Below, piece by piece: positions 1 to 9,923 of a DNA stretch of 64,000 nucleotides; position 1 is the first letter of the stretch, and each line of letters opens with the position of its first letter. Both the position numbers and the translations under genes were made by a program. The notes under the pieces are model-generated. The model searched no databases, was not told the DNA's origin, and worked only from the letters and a program-made list of their open reading frames with translations. Origin of the DNA: Sphingopyxis sp. PET50 (GTDB taxonomy: Bacteria; Pseudomonadota; Alphaproteobacteria; Sphingomonadales; Sphingomonadaceae); NCBI RefSeq assembly GCF_025244705.1, contig NZ_CP104207.1, positions 1,860,001 to 1,924,000 on the forward strand. The letters are read 5' to 3'.

Positions 1-775
1 GCGATTTGGCGAAGTCGTCGTCGATCTTCGACGCGGCGGGAACCTTCACTTCCTTCACCGTCACGGCGAATTCGGCGGCGGCGCCCTTCAGGGTCTCGAC
101 CGGATAATCTTCGGAGAAGGTCACCTTGACGGTCTTTTCGTCGCCGGCCTTCACGCCGACGAGCTGGTCCTCGAAGCCGGGGATCAGCTGGCCCGCGCCG
201 ATTTCGACCGCCATATCCTCGCCGGTGCCGCCGTCGAAGGCGACGCCGTCGACGCTCCCTGCGAAGTCGATGATGACCTGATCGTCGGCCGCGGCCTTCT
301 TCGTCTTCGGCGCTTCCTCGAACCGCTTCATCTGCGCGGCGAATTCCTCGATCTTGGCCATGACCGCGGCGTCATCCGCGGGAACGGTCAGGCGCTCGAG
401 CTTCAGCCCCTCGATCGACGGGGCCTCGATGACCGGCAGCACCTCGAGCGCGACGGTGATTTCGGCGTCCTTGCCCGTTTCATAGCCTTCGTCCAGCGTG
501 ACTGCGGGCTGCAGCGCGGGGCGCAGCTTTTCGCTCGTCATCAGGTCGCGCACGCTCGCCTCGATCGCCTTGTTCAGCGCGTCGGCCGACAGCGCGGCGC
601 CGTGCATCTTGCGGATCAGGTTCGGCGGCACCTTGCCGGGACGGAAACCGGGCATGCGCACCGTCGGGGCGATGCTCTTCACCTCGTCATCGACGCGCTC
701 GTCGATGTCCTTGGCGGTGATGGTGACGCGATATTCGCGCTTCAGGCCTTCGTTCAGCGTTTCGACGGTGTTCAT
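1..775 (-). CDS. tig: Trigger factor, partial (C-terminus beyond window)
   Basis: Ribosome-associated chaperone and peptidyl-prolyl isomerase that receives nascent chains at the exit tunnel. The ATG is at 773-775 and 258 codons are present; the gene runs off the left edge. The ribosome-docking signature GFRPGKVP is at about residues 43-50, and the FKBP-type PPIase domain (VIIDFAGSVDG, then IPGFEDQLVG) begins near residue 155. The C-terminal chaperone arms are only partly included. The tRNA-Leu gene lies 60 bp upstream in the same orientation. Frame is intact throughout the visible part. Confidence 0.97.
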   Translation of the reverse strand, partial: MNTVETLNEGLKREYRVTITAKDIDERVDDEVKSIAPTVRMPGFRPGKVPPNLIRKMHGAALSADALNKAIEASVRDLMTSEKLRPALQPAVTLDEGYETGKDAEITVALEVLPVIEAPSIEGLKLERLTVPADDAAVMAKIEEFAAQMKRFEEAPKTKKAAADDQVIIDFAGSVDGVAFDGGTGEDMAVEIGAGQLIPGFEDQLVGVKAGDEKTVKVTFSEDYPVETLKGAAAEFAVTVKEVKVPAASKIDDDFAKS

Positions 776-835
776 TGCCTTGATCTTGTCCTTGCTCAAA
801 ATTCTCGATTTTCCGGCCCGGCTTGCTGGTGAAAC

Positions 836-920
836 TGGTGCGGGCGAAGGGACTCGAACCCCCACATCTTGCGATACTGGTACCTAAAACCAGCGCGTCT
901 ACCAATTCCGCCACGCCCGC
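836..920 (-). tRNA. tRNA-Leu, anticodon UAG
   Basis: On the minus strand a 7-bp acceptor stem (GCGGGCG with CGCCCGC) is closed, the anticodon stem CTGGT/ACCAG holds the loop TTTAGGT with anticodon TAG (reads CUA/CUG-type leucine codons), the long variable arm expected for tRNA-Leu is present, and the T arm carries GGTTCGAGTCC. The discriminator base is A and the 3' CCA is encoded. Total 85 nt. It lies just upstream of tig. Confidence 0.97.
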
Positions 921-1067
921 TTGGGAAGCTTCGGCCGGATGCACGAAAACGCGCGCAAAGCCGCGCACGCCCGTGCGGGCCGCGCGGGGCTATAGCAGAC
1001 GCGCGCCCAAGGGCAAGGCCCGGAACGCCGCGACGTGGCGCGCGTTGGTCGGATAAGGAGACGAACC

Positions 1068-1289
1068 ATGACCGCCTATAGCGCCAGCCTGCACGTCCAC
1101 GCCGCCGACCCGCTGCCCAAGCCCAAGCCCGACACGATCGAACCGATGGCGCCGCCCGAAAATCCGGTCCAGCCGACCCCGGTCGAGGACCCGGCAGGCC
1201 AGCCCGTCGAAATCCCGGGAAGCCCGGGCGGCGGCGACATCGACCAGCCCGGCCGCGGGCCGAGCGAAGTGCCGCCGGGGCCGGGATAG
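1068..1289 (+). CDS. Small proline-rich hypothetical protein
   Basis: A 73-residue reading frame with a good ribosome binding site (AAGGAG, 9 bp before the ATG). Roughly a quarter of residues are proline, with Gly and acidic residues and no cysteine. There is no membrane segment or signal peptide, and low complexity suggests an unstructured protein. It is convergent with the gene at 1304-1900. The function is unknown. The ribosome site and codon pattern make it likelier to be real than a chance frame. Confidence 0.55.
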   Translation: MTAYSASLHVHAADPLPKPKPDTIEPMAPPENPVQPTPVEDPAGQPVEIPGSPGGGDIDQPGRGPSEVPPGPG

Positions 1290-1303
1290 CGTGCCCCCGC
1301 TGC

Positions 1304-1900
1304 TTAGATTTTCACCGTATCGAGCAGCTTGTTCACCTTCGCCGCGTCGCGATCGAAATAATGGATCGAGGGGGCGACGAAGCTGACCAGATAGAGCTGG
1401 CCGTTCACCACCGCCGCCTTGGCGATGCCCTTGCGCGGCAACTGGTCGCCTTCGACCGCATAGGTGAAGGCGAAACGCACCGCATCGTGCCCGCTCATCT
1501 TGTCGGGCTCGACCTTGTCGATCTCGAACAGCGAGGTCTGCAGCGCGGTGCGTGTCGAGGATTCGAAAAATTCGACCACATCGGGCAGCAGCATCGCCTT
1601 GCTGAACTTCGGCAGCGGCCGGTCCTTCTTGGCAATGTCGCGGAATAGCGTCTTGCCCTCGGCCAGCCCGGCCACGAAATAGAGCTCGTTCAGCGAGGTC
1701 CCGTCGAGCGTCCAGACCTCGCTGGTCTTGATCGGCCGCGCCGTCCAGCGATTCCAGTCCTCCCCGGGCGTCACCGTCATGCCGCTTTTGGCGACCGCGA
1801 CCGGCTGCCCCGCGGGCACCAGCTTCCATCCGGCCAGCGCCGGCGCCACCGGCAGCGCGGCTGCGATCAGCGCGGCGATGACTATCCTTTTGCGTATCAT
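1304..1900 (-). CDS. Hypothetical exported protein, last gene of the M48 operon
   Basis: 198 residues with a clear Sec signal peptide (basic MIRKR, hydrophobic stretch, cleavage after APALA near residue 23), so probably periplasmic. I do not recognise a named domain. The mature part alternates polar and hydrophobic segments and lacks cysteines. The ATG overlaps the stop of the upstream M48 peptidase gene by 4 bp (ATGA), so the two are translationally coupled and very likely work in the same cell-envelope process. Confidence 0.85.
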   Translation of the reverse strand: MIRKRIVIAALIAAALPVAPALAGWKLVPAGQPVAVAKSGMTVTPGEDWNRWTARPIKTSEVWTLDGTSLNELYFVAGLAEGKTLFRDIAKKDRPLPKFSKAMLLPDVVEFFESSTRTALQTSLFEIDKVEPDKMSGHDAVRFAFTYAVEGDQLPRKGIAKAAVVNGQLYLVSFVAPSIHYFDRDAAKVNKLLDTVKI

Positions 1901-3033
1901 GTCGGCTCCCCTGCAAGCATCACCATCATCCCCCGATCCTCGGCATCGGGCGCGCGGCGCAGATATTCGTGAATTTCCTTCCGGTCGGCGTCGGCCTCAC
2001 CATTCTTGATCAGCGACAGGCCGAGTCCGCGCCAGATTTGCGGCATGGTACCGCCCGCCGCGACCGCATCGCGGTAAAAGCCCGCGGCTGCCCCGAAATC
2101 GCCGGCTTGCGCACGCCGCCGGTAAAGTTCGCCGCGCGCGAAGAGCAGTTCGGCGGTCCATCCGCCCTCGGCGAGCTGCTTCAGCAGATATTCGGATGCC
2201 CCGAAATCGTTGAGTTTCGCCTGGTCGTCGAAAAAATCGGCCCAGAAGGGGGCAAGCGCGGCGCGATAGCGGTCGGTGCCGAGGTCGCGCGCGGCGGCGG
2301 GATGCTCCGCCGCGAGCGTCTTCAGCGTATCGACCCGCTCGGCGGTCGGCGGGTGCGTCGCGAGCAGCCCGCCATTCTTGTCCTTGCGGCTCTTCGCCTT
2401 CCGCTCGATCGCGGCCGCGTCCATCTCGTCGCGCAGGCGGCTCCACACGCGCGTCGCCGCCGCCGGATCGTAACCGCCCTTGACCAGATAATCGATCGAC
2501 TTCGCGTCGGCGTCGCGTTCCATTTCACGGCTGAAGCTGAACATCGACATGCCGATGCCGAGCTGGGCGACGAAGCCGAAGGGCACGAACCCCAGCCAGG
2601 CCGCCGCGTTGGTTTTTTCGCGGATGTTATGGAACAGGCGCAGCGAATGCTGCTCCCTGTAATGCGCGAACTCGTGCCCCAGCACGGCGGCCAGCTGCGC
2701 CTCATTCTCCATGCGCAGCAACAGTCCCGACCACACCTGCATCATGCCGTTGGGCGCCATCGACGCGTTGAAATAGGGCGTGCGCATGATGTAGATGCGC
2801 GCCTCGCCGCATTGCTCCTCGCCCACTTCGCGGCACAGCACGCCGCGCACATAGTCGTTAAGCGCCTTGTCGCGGATCACGAAGTCGGACGTCTGCAGCT
2901 TGCGCTCGGCCTCGTCGACCTGCATCCACAGCCCGCGCTCGACGGGGTCCTGCGGCGTATGGGGCGCCGCCGCCGCGGTGGGTGGCAGCAACAGGGCCGC
3001 AGCCAGCGACAGACGGCGAAAGCCGCGCATCAC
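1897..3033 (-). CDS. M48-family zinc metallopeptidase, exported
   Basis: 378 residues. A signal peptide (about residues 1-23) is followed by a peptidase M48 domain with the zinc site HEFAH at 120-124 and the third ligand Glu in REMERDADA near 172. A C-terminal helical region from about 245 has tetratricopeptide-like spacing, as in BepA/YfgC-type periplasmic quality-control proteases. BepA-like proteins degrade or assist misassembled outer-membrane proteins; the exact substrate here is not known. The gene overlaps both neighbours by 4 bp (ATGA junctions), giving a three-gene operon transcribed leftwards. Confidence 0.92.
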   Translation of the reverse strand: MMRGFRRLSLAAALLLPPTAAAAPHTPQDPVERGLWMQVDEAERKLQTSDFVIRDKALNDYVRGVLCREVGEEQCGEARIYIMRTPYFNASMAPNGMMQVWSGLLLRMENEAQLAAVLGHEFAHYREQHSLRLFHNIREKTNAAAWLGFVPFGFVAQLGIGMSMFSFSREMERDADAKSIDYLVKGGYDPAAATRVWSRLRDEMDAAAIERKAKSRKDKNGGLLATHPPTAERVDTLKTLAAEHPAAARDLGTDRYRAALAPFWADFFDDQAKLNDFGASEYLLKQLAEGGWTAELLFARGELYRRRAQAGDFGAAAGFYRDAVAAGGTMPQIWRGLGLSLIKNGEADADRKEIHEYLRRAPDAEDRGMMVMLAGEPT

Positions 3034-4023
3034 TTCGCCGCGAGATCGGTCGCCGGCGCGGTCTTTTCCCCCGGCCGCGACGGCATGCCGGCCATGATCG
3101 CGTCGATCATCGTCCCCGCGCCCTCGGCCTCGCGCACATCGCCTTTCGATCCGCGCAGCAGGTTGAACCAGACGATGTTGCCGGTGTCGAGTTCGACCAG
3201 CGAGACATAGGCGACATGCTGCCCGCCCGACACGATGATACAGGCGCCGATCAGGCAGCCGAGCGCGCCCATCACCTGCATCGCCTTGCGCGAATCGCTG
3301 GCGAACTGGTCATAGGTCATGACGAACAGCCCGTAATTGGCGCCCGACAGCTTGCCGAGATCGGCGGTGCCCGGCCCCAGCGTGTAGGCGAAATCCTCCT
3401 TCTTGGTCGGCAGCTTGCCGCCCGCCAGGCCGTATTTGTGCGCGATGATCGCGCCGACGACCGCCGAGTGCAGTCCCTCGTAATCGGCCACCAGATTGGC
3501 GTGCACCTTGCCGTCGGGCGCCGCCTCGGCGGTCGCCAGGGCGTTTTGCTCGGCCGAACAGTCGGGCGCGACCGGTGCCGGAACCTCGGCGGCCGCGGCC
3601 GCTTCGGCGACCATCGCGGTCTCGACGCCGGCGCTTGCCGCTGCGGCGGGCAGCGGCACCGGCGCCGCCCTGCACGCCGCGAGCGCCTCCTGTGCCTTGC
3701 CAAGCGCCGCGACGCGGGCGGCCTCGGTTTCGGCGAGCCGGTCCTCCATCATCACGAAGTCGATATTCCGCGCCTGCAGCTTGGCGCGCAGCGCCGCGGT
3801 GATCTCCTTGCGCGCCGCGTCGGTCCAGTCGGCGTTGGGCTGCGGCAGCCCGCCACCCTGCAACTCGCCGACATCGACGTCGGGCCGCATCAGCGTGATG
3901 CTGACGGGCTTGTCCGTGCGGCAGCGCATAGCCCTGCAGCGCGAAGTCCTTCGTCCCGGCCCATGCCACGGACGACAGCGAAACGGATGCCAAAACGGCA
4001 CCCGTGAACAGCAATTTACGCAA
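3030..4023 (-). CDS. Hypothetical periplasmic protein, first gene of M48 operon (frameshift in sequence)
   Basis: The N-terminal part, starting at TTG 4021-4023 (MRKLLFTGAVLA...), is a signal peptide cleaved after VAWA. It is in a different frame from the body, which ends at 3030. The frames join near 3917-3920 if one extra base in CCGCACGG (minus strand) is removed, giving about 330 residues. The central Ala/Pro-rich stretch looks like a linker. The C-terminal part has a hydrophobic segment (LGCLIGACIIVSGG) and ends in a region resembling lipoproteins that report cell-envelope state (TGNIVWFNLL). No named domain is recognised. The stop overlaps the M48 start by 4 bp. The break is most likely a sequence error, as elsewhere in this window. 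Confidence 0.75.
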
Positions 4024-4138
4024 TGCGACCCCCGTCTTCCCCCAAAACAGACAGGGATTAGCTAACCGAGTTTCCCAATTCGGCAAGAGGGAAAATTTGG
4101 CGCCAAGACATCATCTTGCGCTGGTCCGGTTCTATTGC

Positions 4139-4154
4139 GGCCCGCGCGCGGGCC
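4139..4154. terminator. 16-bp perfect GC palindrome downstream of gatB
   Basis: A self-complementary GGCCCGCG/CGCGGGCC lies 20 bp past the gatB stop. No T run follows on either strand, so it could stop polymerase only weakly or with Rho; it may be a chance palindrome. Confidence 0.3.
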
Positions 4155-4173
4155 GCCGCCCCTTGCCCTTCGG

Positions 4174-5641
4174 TCACCCCAGCGCCTTCTTCAGCAGTTC
4201 GTTGACCACCTGCGGGTTCGCCTTGCCCTGCATCGCCTTCATCGTCTGGCCGACGAAGAAGCCGAACAGGGCTTCCTTGCCGCCCTTGTACTGCTCGACC
4301 TTGTCGGCATTGGCGGCAAGCACCCTGGCGATCTCGGCCTCGATGGCGCCGGTGTCGCTCGTCTGCCTCAGCCCCTCACGATCGACGATCGCGGCGGCGC
4401 CGTCGCCGGTTTCGAGCATCTTTTCGAACACCTGCTTGGCGATCGTGCCCGAAATCGTGCCGTCGGCGACAAGCCCGAGCAGTTCGGCGGCCTGCGCCGG
4501 GCTGACCGGCAGAATCCGAAATGTCGCGGCCCAGCCGGTTGAGCGCCCCGAACAATTCGCTCGTCACCCAGTTCGCGGCAGCCACCGGCTTCGCGCCCGC
4601 TTCCAGCAGCGCGTCGAACCAGCGCGCCGCCTCGACCTCGGCGGTCAGCACTTCGGCATTATAGGCCGAAATCCCCTCGGCCAGATAGCGCGCGCGCTTG
4701 GCGTCGGGCAGTTCGGGCAGGCTCGCCCGGCATTCGTCGAGGAAGGCATCGTCGAGTTCGAGCGGCAGCAGGTCGGGATCGGGGAAGTAGCGGTAATCAT
4801 GCGCATCCTCCTTCGACCGCATCGAGCGCGTCTCGTTGCGGTCGGGGTCATAGAGGCGTGTTTCCTGCACGACCGTGCCGCCCCTTTCGATCAGTTCGAC
4901 CTGGCGCTTCGCCTCACCCTCGATCACCGCCATCACGAAGCGCACCGAATTGACGTTCTTCGTCTCGGTACGCGTGCCGAATTCGTCGCCGGGCTTGCGG
5001 ACCGAGACGTTGACGTCGGCGCGCATCGAGCCTTCCTCCATATTGCCGTCGCACGAGCCGACATAGCGCAGGATCGAGCGCAGCTTGCGGACATAGGCGC
5101 CCGCCTCGGCGGGCGAGCGCATATCGGGACGCGAGACGATCTCCATCAGCGCGACGCCCGACCGGTTGAGATCGACATACGACATCGTCGGATGCTGGTC
5201 GTGCATCAGCTTGCCCGCGTCCTGCTCGACATGGATACGCTCGATCCCGATGCGCTTGGGTTCGGGAATGCCCGCCTTTTCGTCGGCCTCGATCGTCAGC
5301 GAACCTTCGCCGACAAGCGGATGATAAAGCTGTGAAATCTGGTAACCCTGCGGCAGGTCGGCATAGAAATAATTCTTGCGGTCGAAGCGCGACCATTTGT
5401 TGATCTGCGCGTCGATCGCCATGCCGGTGCGCACCGCCTGGCGGATGCACTCGCGGTTCGGCACCGGCAGCATGCCGGGCATCGCGGCGTCGACGAGCGA
5501 GACCTGCGTGTTCGGCTCGGCCCCGAACGCCGTCGCGGCGCCCGAGAACAGCTTGGCGTTGGAGGTGACCTGCGCATGGACCTCGAGGCCGATCACAACC
5601 TCCCAGTCGCCGGTTTCGCCCTTGATCGTGTAATTGCTCAT
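4174..5641 (-). CDS. gatB: Asp-tRNA(Asn)/Glu-tRNA(Gln) amidotransferase subunit B (frameshift in sequence)
   Basis: Subunit B of the GatCAB amidotransferase, which binds the mischarged tRNA and activates its Glu or Asp side chain for amidation. The start is ATG 5639-5641 ([24 protein letters not shown] region); the typical cradle-domain signature LEVHAQV is near residue 20. The C-terminal YqeY-like tRNA-binding domain ends at 4174. Frames join near 4511, where one extra base lies in ACCGGC-A-GAATCC (plus strand); repaired length is about 488 residues, normal for the family. It is last in the gatC-gatA-gatB order on the minus strand. An essential gene of this type is very unlikely to be truly broken. 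Confidence 0.93.
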
Positions 5642-5660
5642 TACCCTAAATTCCGTTCGT

Positions 5661-5730
5661 CCTGAGCTTGTCGAAGGACCGTCCTTCTTCAAGCGTCGGA
5701 TAGAAAGTACGGCCCTTCGACAAGCTCAGG
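5661..5730. repeat. REP-like inverted repeat between gatB and gatA
   Basis: Perfect 17-bp arms (CCTGAGCTTGTCGAAGG and its complement) at 5661-5677 and 5714-5730 enclose 36 bp. This is a widely dispersed intergenic palindrome of sphingomonads; half copies recur near 24235-24251. Confidence 0.8.
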
Positions 5731-5748
5731 GCAAACGGGATAGAAAAA

Positions 5749-7230
5749 CTACCACCACTTCTCCACCCGCGCCGTAAACCCCGCGCGTTCCTCGATCGCC
5801 AACCCGGCATTCAACACGCCCTGCTCGTCGAAAGCCCTGCCGATGATCTGCAGTCCCAGCGGCAGCCCTTCGCGGTTCAGCGCCGCGGGGACCGACATCG
5901 CGGGAAGACCCGCAAGGCTCGCGGGCACCGCGAACACGTCGTTGAGGTACATCGCCAGCGGATCGGCGGTCTTTTCGCCGAGGCCAAATGCCGCCGACGG
6001 CGCGGTCGGCGCGAGGATCACGTCGCAGCTTTCAAAGGCGGCGGTAAAATCACGCGAAATCAGCGTCCGCACCTTCTGCGCCTGGGTGTAGTACGCATCA
6101 TAAAATCCGGCCGACAGCACATAGGTGCCGATCATGATCCGCCGCTTGACCTCGGGCCCGAAGCCGTCGGCGCGCGTCGCGGCATACATATCCTGCAAAC
6201 CGGCCCCGTCGGGCAGGTCGCGCAGACCGTAACGCACGCCGTCATAACGCGCGAGGTTCGACGAGGCTTCGGCGGGCGCGATGATATAATAGGCCGGCAG
6301 CGCATATTTGGTGTGCGGCAGGCTGATCTCGACGACCTCGGCCCCCGCATCCTTCAGCATCGCGATCCCCGCTTCCCACATCGCGTCGATGTCGGGGTCG
6401 ATGCCCTCCAGCCGATATTCCTTGGGAATACCGACCGTCTTGCCCTTGAGATCGCTCGACAAAGCCGCTTCCCAATCGGGCACCGGCAGGTCGAGGCTCG
6501 TCGCGTCCTTCGGATCGAAGCCCGCCATATTTTCGAGCATGATCGCGCAGTCGCGCACGTCGCGCGCCATCGGCCCCGCCTGATCGAGCGAGCTTGCGAA
6601 CGCCACGATGCCCCAGCGCGAGCAGCGGCCATAGGTCGGCTTGATCCCCGAAATGCCGGTGAAGGCCGCGGGCTGGCGGATCGAGCCGCCGGTGTCGGTC
6701 CCCGTCGCCGCGGGGCACAGCCGCGCCGCGATCGCCGACGACGACCCGCCCGACGAACCGCCCGGCGCGAGCGCGGCATTGCCGCCGTCCTTGCGCCGCC
6801 ACGGCGAAATGACATTGCCGAAATAGCTCGTCTCGTTCGACGACCCCATCGCGAACTGGTCGAGGTTCAGCTTGCCGAGCATCCCCGCGCCCGCGTCCCA
6901 CAATTTCTGCGAAACCGTCGACTCATAGCGCGGCACGAAACCTTCGAGCATATGGCTCGCCGCGGTCGTCTGGACGCCGTTGGTCGCGAACAGGTCCTTC
7001 ATCCCGATCGGCACGCCCGACAGCGGTTTGAGCGTCCCCGCGGCGCGGTCGGCGTCGGCCTGCTTCGCCGCCGCGAGCGCATGCTCGGGGGTCTCGACGA
7101 TGAACGCGTTGAGCGCCTTCGCGCCCGCGACATTGGCGCTGAACGCCTCGGCGACCTCGACGGCCGAAAAATCGCCCGCGCGGTGGCCGTCGCGGATCTG
7201 CGCGACCGTTAGATTGGTAAGATCAGTCAT
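5749..7230 (-). CDS. gatA: Asp-tRNA(Asn)/Glu-tRNA(Gln) amidotransferase subunit A
   Basis: 493 residues, full length. Glutaminase subunit of GatCAB: releases ammonia from glutamine and channels it to GatB. Amidase-signature fold with the Ser-cisSer-Lys triad visible: Lys in VPIGMKDLF near residue 77, the Gly/Ser-rich [13 protein letters not shown] near 155, and the catalytic serine in [12 protein letters not shown] near 178. Located between gatC (129 bp upstream) and gatB (about 107 bp downstream, with a REP element between), all on the minus strand. Frame is intact. Confidence 0.97.
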   Translation of the reverse strand: MTDLTNLTVAQIRDGHRAGDFSAVEVAEAFSANVAGAKALNAFIVETPEHALAAAKQADADRAAGTLKPLSGVPIGMKDLFATNGVQTTAASHMLEGFVPRYESTVSQKLWDAGAGMLGKLNLDQFAMGSSNETSYFGNVISPWRRKDGGNAALAPGGSSGGSSSAIAARLCPAATGTDTGGSIRQPAAFTGISGIKPTYGRCSRWGIVAFASSLDQAGPMARDVRDCAIMLENMAGFDPKDATSLDLPVPDWEAALSSDLKGKTVGIPKEYRLEGIDPDIDAMWEAGIAMLKDAGAEVVEISLPHTKYALPAYYIIAPAEASSNLARYDGVRYGLRDLPDGAGLQDMYAATRADGFGPEVKRRIMIGTYVLSAGFYDAYYTQAQKVRTLISRDFTAAFESCDVILAPTAPSAAFGLGEKTADPLAMYLNDVFAVPASLAGLPAMSVPAALNREGLPLGLQIIGRAFDEQGVLNAGLAIEERAGFTARVEKWW

Positions 7231-7245
7231 GTCTTTTCACCGTTC

Positions 7246-7337
7246 CCCGGCGAAGGCCGGGGTCCAGGGCGGCGAAGCGCCCAATTTTTCGTTTCTCGAT
7301 CCCGGATCGGTCGCGGCTACGCCGCTGTCCGGGATGA
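7246..7337. repeat. REP-like palindromic cluster between gatC and gatA
   Basis: Two degenerate inverted repeats (CCCCGGCGAAGGCCGGGG and GATCCCGGATC...GTCCGGGATGATC) fill the gatC-gatA gap. The first belongs to the 'CCCCGGCGAAAGCCGGGG' type also seen at 26840 and 35360-35430. Confidence 0.65.
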
Positions 7338-7358
7338 TCGAATGATGCCGTTCCGTCC

Positions 7359-7661
7359 TCATTCGATCACCTTCGGCACACCAAAGAAACCGTGCTGCGG
7401 CGCGGGTGCATTGGCGAGAATATCGTCGCGGCGGTTGCCGCCGGTCAGCGGGTCGGCGTCGATCACATCGTCGCGCAGCCGCAGCTTGTTCGGGATCACA
7501 GCGGTCATCGGCTCGACCCCTGTCACGTCGACCTCGCCGAGCTGTTCGACCCAGCCCAATATGCCGTTCAGTTCGCCTTCCATCGCGGCGGCCTCCGCAT
7601 CGCTGATCGCGATGCGCGCCAGCGACGCGATTTTCCTTACCGTTGCCTGATCTATCGCCAT
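7359..7661 (-). CDS. gatC: Asp-tRNA(Asn)/Glu-tRNA(Gln) amidotransferase subunit C
   Basis: 100 residues, typical of the family. GatC wraps around GatA and helps assemble the GatCAB complex. The N-terminal helix [20 protein letters not shown] and the later motif [19 protein letters not shown] match the family. It is the first gene of gatC-gatA-gatB; its 5' side faces the divergent DUF3089 gene across about 210 bp, which would hold both promoters. Confidence 0.96.
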   Translation of the reverse strand: MAIDQATVRKIASLARIAISDAEAAAMEGELNGILGWVEQLGEVDVTGVEPMTAVIPNKLRLRDDVIDADPLTGGNRRDDILANAPAPQHGFFGVPKVIE

Positions 7662-7872
7662 TCATCTTGCCTTTGCGGGAGAAGCTGCGCCGCTAGCACC
7701 CTCACCCGATTGCTTCAAGGTGGCGCCCGGCGAAACCGCCGAAACATTCGCCATCGCGGCGAATCGAGCCCGGTCCCGCTTGCGGCGGCGCCAGCCGTAC
7801 CCCACATCCGGGCTTGTCTATGCCGCGCTCGCAAGCCAAACAGCGCACCGAACCGCCCCCCATGGAGCCCCA

Positions 7873-9173
7873 ATGGCCCGCAAATTCCTCTACCTCATCG
7901 CCATCGTCATCTTCCTCTTCCTGGGTGTCGGCCTGGCCTATCAGTTCGCCCCCGGCTGGTTCGCGCGCACCGCGCTGGTGCCCAGCACCCAATTCGTCGA
8001 ACAGACGGCGGCGGCGCCCAATGCCTATGACGATCCGAAGATGTGGTTCGCGCGCCCGGGGCTCGAAAACGACCCGTCGGGCTGGCGCCCCCCCGAAACC
8101 GGCGGCGATGGCCGCGCCCCCGACAGCGCAAAAGCGGCGAGCGACAAGCTGATTCCGCCCGCCAACGCCGCGACGACGGGCGCGGGATTGTCCGCAGCGA
8201 CGGCGCCAAAGGGCGACGCCGCGATCTTCTTCGTCCACCCCACCAGCTATTACAGCCGGTCGAGCTGGAACGCGCCGCTCGACGACCGCGACGCCAACCA
8301 TCGCGCGACGCTGTTCATGCAGGGCATGGCGAGCGCCTTCGGGGATGCCGGCGAGGTCTGGGCGCCGCGCTACCGGCAGGCCACCTTGGGAGCCTTCCTC
8401 GCCGAGGACCGCGTCACCGCGGGCAAGGCGATCGACGCCGCCTATCGCGACGTCGAACAGGCGTTCGACGCCTTCGTCGAGGGCATCCCGGCGAACAAGC
8501 CGATCATCCTCGCGGGCCACAGCCAGGGCGCGCTCCACCTCACCACCCTGCTCAAGAACCGCATCGCGGGCACCCCGCTCGCGAAGCGCATCGTCGGGGC
8601 CTATGTCATCGGCTGGCCGATCAGCGTCGATACCGACCTCGCCGGCCTCGGCCTCCCCGCGTGCGCGACGCCCGAGCAGAAAGGCTGCATCATCAGCTGG
8701 GCGAGCTTCGCCGAGCCCGCCGACCCGTCGATGGTGCTCGACGCCTATGACGGCACCGTCGGCTTCGACGGCCGTCCGCGGGCGGGCACGCGGATGCTCT
8801 GCACCAATCCGCTGACCGGCATTCCCGACACCGCGGCGAAGGCGAAGGCCAATATCGGCACGCTCAAGCCGATCGACGGCTTCAAGGGCGGCGCGCTGGT
8901 CGCGGGCAAGATCGGCGCGACATGCGACGACACACGCGGCCTGCTGATGATCGGCAAGGCCGACATCGCGAAGGATTATGCGCCGAGCTACGTCCTGCCG
9001 GGCAATAATTACCATGTCTTCGACATCACCCTCTTCTGGGCCAATCTCCGCGCCGACGTGCTGCGCTGCGGCTGGCGACCTACGAAGGCAAGCCCTCGCC
9101 GGTACCGCCGGCGGCGGAGCCGGAGCCGGTGACGCCGAAGGCGCCTGCACCGGCCGAAAAGGCGAAATCCTAA
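7873..9173 (+). CDS. DUF3089 alpha/beta-hydrolase-like protein (frameshift in sequence)
   Basis: About 432 residues after repair. An N-terminal membrane anchor (residues 5-24, LYLIAIVIFLFLGVGLAY) leads to a DUF3089 domain of the lipase/esterase superfamily. The nucleophile elbow GHSQGA is at about residue 216, and FFVHPTSYYS is the usual DUF3089 opening. The substrate is unknown. The frame breaks at 9065-9072, where GCTGCGGC replaces an inferred GCCGGC (two extra bases). After correction the protein continues with a Pro/Ala/Lys-rich tail and stops at 9171-9173; without correction it would end in Arg-rich nonsense. The ATG at 7873 precedes a canonical anchor. Confidence 0.88.
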
Positions 9174-9176
9174 GCT

Positions 9177-9253
9177 CGTCATTGCGAGCGAAGCGAAGCA
9201 ATCCAGAGTGAGCGTAAACCGCCCTGGATTGCTTCGCTTCGCTCGCAATGACG
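9177..9253. repeat. REP-like hairpin between DUF3089 gene and ruvX
   Basis: Near-perfect inverted repeat: CGTCATTGCGAGCGAAGCG... reads back as ...CGCTTCGCTCGCAATGACG, arms about 30 bp. The same family occurs at 26834-26900/30217-30252 (where the transposon inserted) and at 35470-35537. Confidence 0.85.
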
Positions 9254-9278
9254 AAGGTTTGGAATTACAGGACGGACG

Positions 9279-9737
9279 ATGATCGCCACCGCCGCCCCCG
9301 ACTTCGCCGCCGCGCTGCCGAACGGCGGGCGCCTGATGGGGCTTGATGTCGGCACCAAAACGATCGGCGTTGCGGTCTGCGACGCCGGCTGGTCCTTCGC
9401 CACCCCCGACAAGACCATCGTCCGCAAGAAATTCTCTCTCGATCTCGAAGCCTTGAAGAGCTTGGTCGCCGCGCAGTCGATCGTCGGCCTCGTCGTCGGC
9501 CTGCCGCTCAACATGGACGGCAGCGACAGCCCGCGCACGCAGAGCACCCGCGCCTTCGCCCGCAACCTCGCCCCGCTCGGCCTGCCGCTGCTGCTGTGGG
9601 ACGAACGCTGGTCGACCGCCGCCGTCGAACGCGCGATGATCGCCGCCGACGTCAGCCGCGCCAAACGCGCGACACGCGTCGACAGCGCCGCCGCCGCCTT
9701 CATCCTGCAGGGCGCGATCGACGCGATGGTGCGCTGA
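9279..9737 (+). CDS. ruvX: Putative pre-16S rRNA nuclease / Holliday-junction resolvase-like YqgF
   Basis: 152 residues, normal for the family. RNase H-like fold with the catalytic Asp in [15 protein letters not shown] (about residue 22) and a second conserved acidic motif in [17 protein letters not shown] (about 109); the third is in [13 protein letters not shown] near 139. YqgF homologues process the 5' end of 16S rRNA; the resolvase role is only inferred from the fold. Often found beside pyrB in alphaproteobacteria, as here. Frame is intact. Confidence 0.95.
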   Translation: MIATAAPDFAAALPNGGRLMGLDVGTKTIGVAVCDAGWSFATPDKTIVRKKFSLDLEALKSLVAAQSIVGLVVGLPLNMDGSDSPRTQSTRAFARNLAPLGLPLLLWDERWSTAAVERAMIAADVSRAKRATRVDSAAAAFILQGAIDAMVR

Positions 9738-9740
9738 TCC

Positions 9741-9885
9741 TCCCCGGCACGGGGAGGGGGACCATGCGAAGCATGGTGGAGGGGTACAGGCGGTGTTTCC
9801 CGTCCTGAACCGGTAGCGCGAGGCGGCCCGTGCCCCTCCACCACCCTTCGGGTGGTCCCCCTCCCCCGTTGGGGGAGGATCTGCT
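9741..9885. repeat. Composite REP-like repeat upstream of pyrB
   Basis: Contains CCTCCCCGGCACGGGGAGG and the complementary CCCCCTCCCCCGTTGGGGGAGG, plus CACCACCCTTCGGGTGGT: nested palindromes of an intergenic repeat family. The pyrB start follows within 40 bp, so the repeat may be part of its 5' leader. Confidence 0.7.
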
Positions 9886-9923
9886 TGCCCGAATCGCGAC
9901 CCCCTCCTAAACGCTCGGCTTTA

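Noticed and set aside
4139..4154. Palindrome as a strong intrinsic terminator of gatB
   Set aside because: No T-run follows on the minus strand; kept only as a weak candidate.
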